DNA of 10,166 bases, taken from Candidatus Omnitrophota bacterium (GTDB lineage Bacteria; Hinthialibacterota; Hinthialibacteria; Hinthialibacterales; JAKPRU01). Location: assembly GCA_029557025.1 (NCBI GenBank), contig JAKPRU010000118.1, forward strand, positions 1 through 10,166, in the 5' to 3' direction. Each line of letters begins with the position of its first letter. Position 1 is the stretch's first letter. The notes under the pieces were generated by a model. That model did not search any database, was not told the origin of the DNA, and saw nothing but the letters and a program-made list of their open reading frames with translations. Shown one piece after another: positions 7,221-10,166 of this stretch. Made by a program: the position numbers and the translations under genes.

Positions 7221-7318
7221 CCGGGAGGGCGAAGATCCCGCCGGGCCACTGTGTGCGATGCTCAGTCCCGTCGGGGCTTCGCCCCTCCTTTGGCAGACAT
7301 ACAGTCCGCCTGTCGCAA
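7221..7318. repeat. Repeat element B (3' of the broken paralogue)
   Basis: Second copy of element A, in the same orientation 1139 bp away. It carries the same 36-base segment with one change (7283-7318), a stem-loop at 7292-7310 with one mismatch (GGCAGAC-ATACA-GTCCGCC) and an extra strong hairpin GGGGC-TTC-GCCCC around 7273-7285. The stem-loop again begins 21 nt after a stop codon (7332-7334). The far end lies only 20 nt upstream of the secreted-protein start, so the element separates remnant and intact gene. Confidence 0.75.
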
Positions 7319-7331
7319 AACACCCAGTCTC

Positions 7332-7580
7332 CTATTCCTGAGGCTGGACTTCTTGCGGCGGCGCGATACGCACACGTGTTCTCCACACTGAAACCAAACA
7401 TAGATCATTCATGGCCACGGCGGGTTCTGATGTAGTGTCTTTCACGCATTGCGGGGCGACAATCACTCGATTGTCCACGCCACACTTCATGTTGTTTCGC
7501 GTTTGTTTGCTCGCACGGGGGGACCCGGATGCGGACACCCTTCCGCTTCCGGCCCTCCAGATTCAGGGTAATTTCCTCAT
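7332..7580 (-). pseudogene. Broken paralogue of the secreted-protein gene (C-terminal remnant)
   Basis: The last 30 codons (AVAMNDLCLVS to VQPQE, stop TAG) match the C-terminus of the neighbouring secreted protein: 19 of 29 aligned residues are identical. The surrounding DNA is also alignable to roughly 100 bp. The same frame runs back to an ATG at 7580 with an excellent ribosome binding site (GGGAGGAAAG, 4 nt away), but codon 6 is TGA, giving only MRKLP. The region between has no resemblance to a signal peptide or to the body of the paralogue, so most of the gene has been deleted or replaced. A GTG at 7538 could in theory start a 68-residue protein; I think that less likely than decay. Confidence 0.5.
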
Positions 7581-7605
7581 GACTTTCCTCCCTTTTGCAT
7601 GTCCT

Positions 7606-7620
7606 TTGCGACAGGCGGAC
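7606..7620 (-). repeat. Inverted 15-base fragment of elements A/B
   Basis: GTCCGCCTGTCGCAA, identical to the end of elements A (6165-6179) and B (7304-7318), occurs here on the opposite strand, inside the presumed 5' leader of the broken gene. It shows that pieces of the element occur separately from the full copy. Confidence 0.6.
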
Positions 7621-7634
7621 GACCGCTATATTGG

Positions 7635-7663
7635 TGTATATCGCAATTCTTCTGCGACGTCAA
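7635..7663 (-). promoter_or_regulatory. Sigma70-type promoter upstream of the broken paralogue
   Basis: On the minus strand TTGACG (7663-7658) and TATACA (7640-7635) are separated by exactly 17 bp. Transcription would begin near 7628 and produce a leader of about 48 nt before the ATG at 7580. The site lies 21 nt after the carD-like stop codon, so it starts a new transcription unit after the clp operon. It could also serve the intact secreted-protein gene, which lacks an obvious promoter of its own. Confidence 0.6.
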
Positions 7664-7683
7664 ATAATTTTGGATGGTTTTTT

Positions 7684-8232
7684 TTATCCCCGGGGGCCAA
7701 GAGGAGACTCAAATTTGGATTTCCGTTGTTTGCGCGCCTCCGCGAGCAGGGAACGGATTCGGTGGGTAATTTTCATGCGGGTGGTGTGTTCGAGATGCGC
7801 GATTTCATCGCCGAGCATATTCATGCTCTGGGAGTAGATTTCCTGCTCGTACTTGGACAGATCCTGAACTTTAGCCTTATTGAACAGGCGTCGGATGATT
7901 TCGGCGAGTTCAAGCGGGTCCCGTCGTTTGAGCTGATCGCGGGCCTGATCGATATCGATCGCGTAGAGTTGCGGAGTTTCATCCTGATCCTCTTCGAGGT
8001 AAATTGGTTCCGCGACAGTGCCGAGTACTTGTTCGGCGAGTTCGGGGTCCATGGGAGCGCGAAGCCCCCCCGTGTGGGCGGCGGAGAGGGGAACCATTAC
8101 TTTGACTTCCCCGGCTTGAAGGACATACAGTTCGCATTCCTCGCCATTCAGCGACATTTTTTGGATGCCCTTGATTTTGCAGAGGCCCAAACCCGGCTTG
8201 ACGACGGTATCACCGATCTGGAATGTTCGCAC
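7684..8232 (-). CDS. CarD/CdnL-family RNA polymerase-binding regulator
   Basis: 182 aa, cytoplasmic. The N-terminal part (about 1-65) matches the CarD_CdnL_TRCF domain that binds the RNA polymerase beta subunit: QIGDTVVKPGLGLCKIKGI, then YVLQ and VKVMVPLSAAHTGGLR. The C-terminal part (about 66-165) is helical and charged, as in the CarD DNA-binding region that stabilises promoter open complexes. The tail (166-182) is basic. It is slightly longer than common CdnL proteins (about 160). The start is GTG at 8232, with GGGGGAA about 7 nt upstream. It follows clpX by 23 nt and is presumably the third gene of the clp operon. Family assignment is firm; whether it is the main housekeeping CarD or a paralogue is unknown. 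Confidence 0.9.
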   Translation of the reverse strand: MRTFQIGDTVVKPGLGLCKIKGIQKMSLNGEECELYVLQAGEVKVMVPLSAAHTGGLRAPMDPELAEQVLGTVAEPIYLEEDQDETPQLYAIDIDQARDQLKRRDPLELAEIIRRLFNKAKVQDLSKYEQEIYSQSMNMLGDEIAHLEHTTRMKITHRIRSLLAEARKQRKSKFESPLGPRG

Positions 8233-8255
8233 GATTCGATTCCCCCGGGGATTTG

Positions 8256-9515
8256 TTAGGAGGCGGTTTCCGCCTGGTCTTCATACACGAGGAGCGGTTC
8301 CGACTGCCGGGTCACAACCTCACGCGTGATGACACACTTGCTGATTCCGGCCATCGACGGAAGATCATACATGACATTCAGCATGACTTTTTCGAGGATC
8401 GCCCGTAATCCACGAGCGCCGGTTTTGCGTTTGAGAGCCTGTTCCGCGATTTCCTCCAGCGCCTCCGGAGTGAATTCGAGTTGGACCCCCTCAAACTCGA
8501 ACAGTTTTTTGAACTGTTTGCAGACCGCATTTTTCGGTTCGGTTAGAATCTTCAGAAGGACTTCTCGATCGAGTTCCTCCAGGGTGGCCAGGCAGGAGAA
8601 TCGACCGACGAATTCGGGGATCATGCCGAATTTCAGCAGATCCTCGGGTTCCACCGCTGCCAGGACATTGTTGTCCAACACGGCAGTCATCTCGCCATCC
8701 TCGGTACCGAATCCGATCACCTTGCGCCCGACACGACGCTCGATGATCTTATCCAATCCGACGAACGCGCCGCCGCAAATAAACAGGATGTCCTGCGTAT
8801 TGACCTGGATGAATTCCTGGTGCGGGTGTTTTCGTCCGCCCTGCGGGGGCACATTACAGACTGTGCCTTCGATGATTTTCAGAAGAGCCTGTTGTACGCC
8901 TTCCCCGGAGACATCGCGTGTGATGGAGACATTCTGAGTGGTTCGGGCGATTTTGTCGATTTCATCAATGTAGATGATCCCCTTTTCGGCCTTTTCGACA
9001 TTGTAGCCGGTGACCATGAGAAGGCGGAGAATGATGTTCTCCACGTCTTCGCCCACATACCCGGCCTCGGTGAGCGTGGTCGCGTCCACGATGGTGAACG
9101 GGACATTGAGGATTTTCGCCATGGTTTGGGCGATGAGTGTCTTGCCGACGCCGGTGGGACCGATGAGAAGGATGTTGCTTTTCTGCAATTCCACATCGCT
9201 GGAGATGGCTTCGTGGTAGCGCACACGCTTGAAATGGTTATAGACGGCCACGGAGACAATGCGCTTGGTTTCTTCCTGACCGATGACGTATTGGTCCAGG
9301 CCCTCTTTGAGTTCCCGAGGTTTGGGGAAATCGCGCATCTCGACTTCGATTTCCTCATCGAGAACACTGTTGCAGAGGAGAACACATTCGTTGCAGATAT
9401 AGGCCGGCTGCGAGGAATGTTTCTGAGGCGGACCGGCGATCAGCTTCTTGACTTCATCTTGATGCTTTCCGCAGAACGAACAATAAAGTGGTTTGCCTCT
9501 ACCTTTGTAATCCAT
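8256..9515 (-). CDS. clpX: ATP-dependent protease ATPase subunit ClpX
   Basis: 419 aa, full length for the family. ClpX unfolds tagged or recognised substrates and feeds them to ClpP. All hallmarks are visible: the N-terminal C4 zinc-binding domain (Cys12, Cys15, Cys41, Cys44), Walker A GPTGVGKT (119-126), pore-1 loop GYVG (152-155), Walker B IIYIDEID (180-187), the RKH pore loop (228-230), the ClpP-docking IGF loop (267-269) and the sensor-2 region [12 protein letters not shown] near the C-terminus. The zinc-finger N-terminus fixes the ATG at 9515; GGGGAAG lies about 4 nt upstream. It is 70 nt downstream of clpP and 23 nt upstream of the carD-like gene. Nothing abnormal is seen in it. Confidence 0.98.
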   Translation of the reverse strand: MDYKGRGKPLYCSFCGKHQDEVKKLIAGPPQKHSSQPAYICNECVLLCNSVLDEEIEVEMRDFPKPRELKEGLDQYVIGQEETKRIVSVAVYNHFKRVRYHEAISSDVELQKSNILLIGPTGVGKTLIAQTMAKILNVPFTIVDATTLTEAGYVGEDVENIILRLLMVTGYNVEKAEKGIIYIDEIDKIARTTQNVSITRDVSGEGVQQALLKIIEGTVCNVPPQGGRKHPHQEFIQVNTQDILFICGGAFVGLDKIIERRVGRKVIGFGTEDGEMTAVLDNNVLAAVEPEDLLKFGMIPEFVGRFSCLATLEELDREVLLKILTEPKNAVCKQFKKLFEFEGVQLEFTPEALEEIAEQALKRKTGARGLRAILEKVMLNVMYDLPSMAGISKCVITREVVTRQSEPLLVYEDQAETAS

Positions 9516-9585
9516 CGGACTTCCCCGGTTTGGTTTGTGGCTCGGTTATCGTGTAGCGAATTTCGTTCAGGCGCGGAGGACCGTC

Positions 9586-10166
9586 TTACGCGGAGCTGCC
9601 GCCGTTCTTTTTGGTATCCGGCGCGCCCTTTTTCTTGGGTGTATAAATCGAATCGATCAATCCGTACTCTTTGGCCTCCTCTGTGGACATAAAGAAGTCC
9701 CGATCCGAGTCCTCGATGATGCGCTCGACCGGCTGCCCGGTATGATGGGCCAGAATGTGGTTGAGCCGCTCCTTGATCTCCAGGATTTCACGTGCTCGGA
9801 TTTCGATGTCGGCTGCCGGTCCCTGGAACCCGCCCATGGGTTGATGAATCATCACCCGGGCATTGGGAAGGGCGAACCGTTTTCCCGGTTCGCCGGCCGC
9901 CAGGAGAACGGCCGCCATGCTGGCCGCCATCCCCATGCAGGTTGTGGCCACAGCCGGTTTGACATATTGCATTGTATCATAGATGGCCATTCCCGCCGAA
10001 ACGGAACCACCCATACTGTTAATATACAGCTGAATGTCCTTATCGGGATCCTCCGCCTGCAAAAAAAGCATTTGGGCCACAATAAGGCTGCTTATTTCAT
10101 CCGTGACGGCCGTGCCAAGCAGGATAATCCTGTCCTTCAGCAGGCGTGAATAGATGTCATAAGCGC
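9586..10166 (-). CDS. clpP: ClpP serine protease subunit, N-terminus cut by window edge
   Basis: 192 residues are visible; the frame enters from the right edge and probably lacks only about 10-25 N-terminal residues. ClpP forms the double-heptameric proteolytic chamber that works with ClpX. Catalytic residues are in place: Ser82 (visible numbering) in GMAASMAA, His107 in VMIHQP and Asp156 in DRDFF. The motif normally reading NSPGG is NSMGG here (residues 49-53), and the residue after SM of the nucleophile motif is Ala instead of Gly. The C-terminus ends in a basic, Gly/Ser tail ([14 protein letters not shown]) of about 15 residues beyond the usual end. Placed immediately upstream of clpX, it is most likely the main ClpP. 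Activity is expected, with some doubt from the two substitutions. Confidence 0.97.
   Translation of the reverse strand, partial: AYDIYSRLLKDRIILLGTAVTDEISSLIVAQMLFLQAEDPDKDIQLYINSMGGSVSAGMAIYDTMQYVKPAVATTCMGMAASMAAVLLAAGEPGKRFALPNARVMIHQPMGGFQGPAADIEIRAREILEIKERLNHILAHHTGQPVERIIEDSDRDFFMSTEEAKEYGLIDSIYTPKKKGAPDTKKNGGSSA

Noticed and set aside
6105..7318. Elements A and B as ends of a transposon carrying the secreted-protein gene
   Set aside because: They are direct, not inverted, copies of differing length, there is no transposase gene between them and no target-site duplication is apparent.
7411..8259. Plus-strand ORF of 282 codons opposite the carD-like gene
   Set aside because: Antisense to a clear CarD-family protein and covers the promoter and broken gene; no independent support such as a good ribosome binding site or motif.
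8820..9692. Plus-strand ORF of 290 codons across the clpX/clpP region
   Set aside because: It is antisense to strongly conserved ClpX and ClpP coding sequence and its translation has no recognisable domain; it is a shadow frame.

Overview
The window looks like chromosomal DNA of a moderately GC-rich, Gram-negative-type bacterium. Genes are tightly packed, starts include GTG, there is a lipoprotein signal, an ArnT-like membrane glycosyltransferase, a CarD-family RNA polymerase regulator and many hairpin-forming spacer repeats. I cannot name the lineage from sequence alone; spacer repeats of this style remind me of uncultured Planctomycetes/Verrucomicrobia-like or related genomes, but that is only an impression. 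No tRNA, rRNA, CRISPR array, transposase or phage gene is visible.

Layout. At the left edge is the N-terminal part of a dihydrolipoamide dehydrogenase (1-555, minus). Divergent from it are a MntP-type manganese exporter (719-1279, plus) and a PHP-fold lipoprotein (1359-2339, plus). Convergent to these is a minus-strand three-gene operon with overlapping ends: an ArnT/PMT-like glycosyltransferase (5707-3842), a DPM1-like GT2 glycosyltransferase (3845-3114) and a TVP38/VTT-family membrane protein (3124-2426). Together they look like a lipid-phosphate-sugar glycosylation module: one enzyme makes the polyprenyl-phosphate sugar, one uses it at the outer face of the membrane, and one may move the lipid across.

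The stretch 5708-7683 is the accessory part. It holds a 485-bp gene-free spacer with a mosaic of hairpin repeats, a secreted protein of unknown function (7200-6193), and, upstream of it, a broken paralogue (7580-7332) that keeps a good promoter, a ribosome binding site and the C-terminal ~30 codons but has a stop at codon 6. Both the intact gene and the remnant are followed, exactly 21 nt after the stop codon, by the same hairpin-bearing repeat element.

The right part is a minus-strand proteostasis operon, clpP (partial, entering from the right edge), clpX, then a carD-like gene 23 nt after clpX. ClpP and ClpX form the ATP-dependent protease; the CarD-like protein probably binds RNA polymerase. 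Nothing here is clearly a new defence or mobile system. The most noteworthy items are the duplicated gene-tail/3' element pair with its broken paralogue, the non-canonical ClpP motif, the clpX-carD linkage, and the compact lipid-sugar glycosylation operon.
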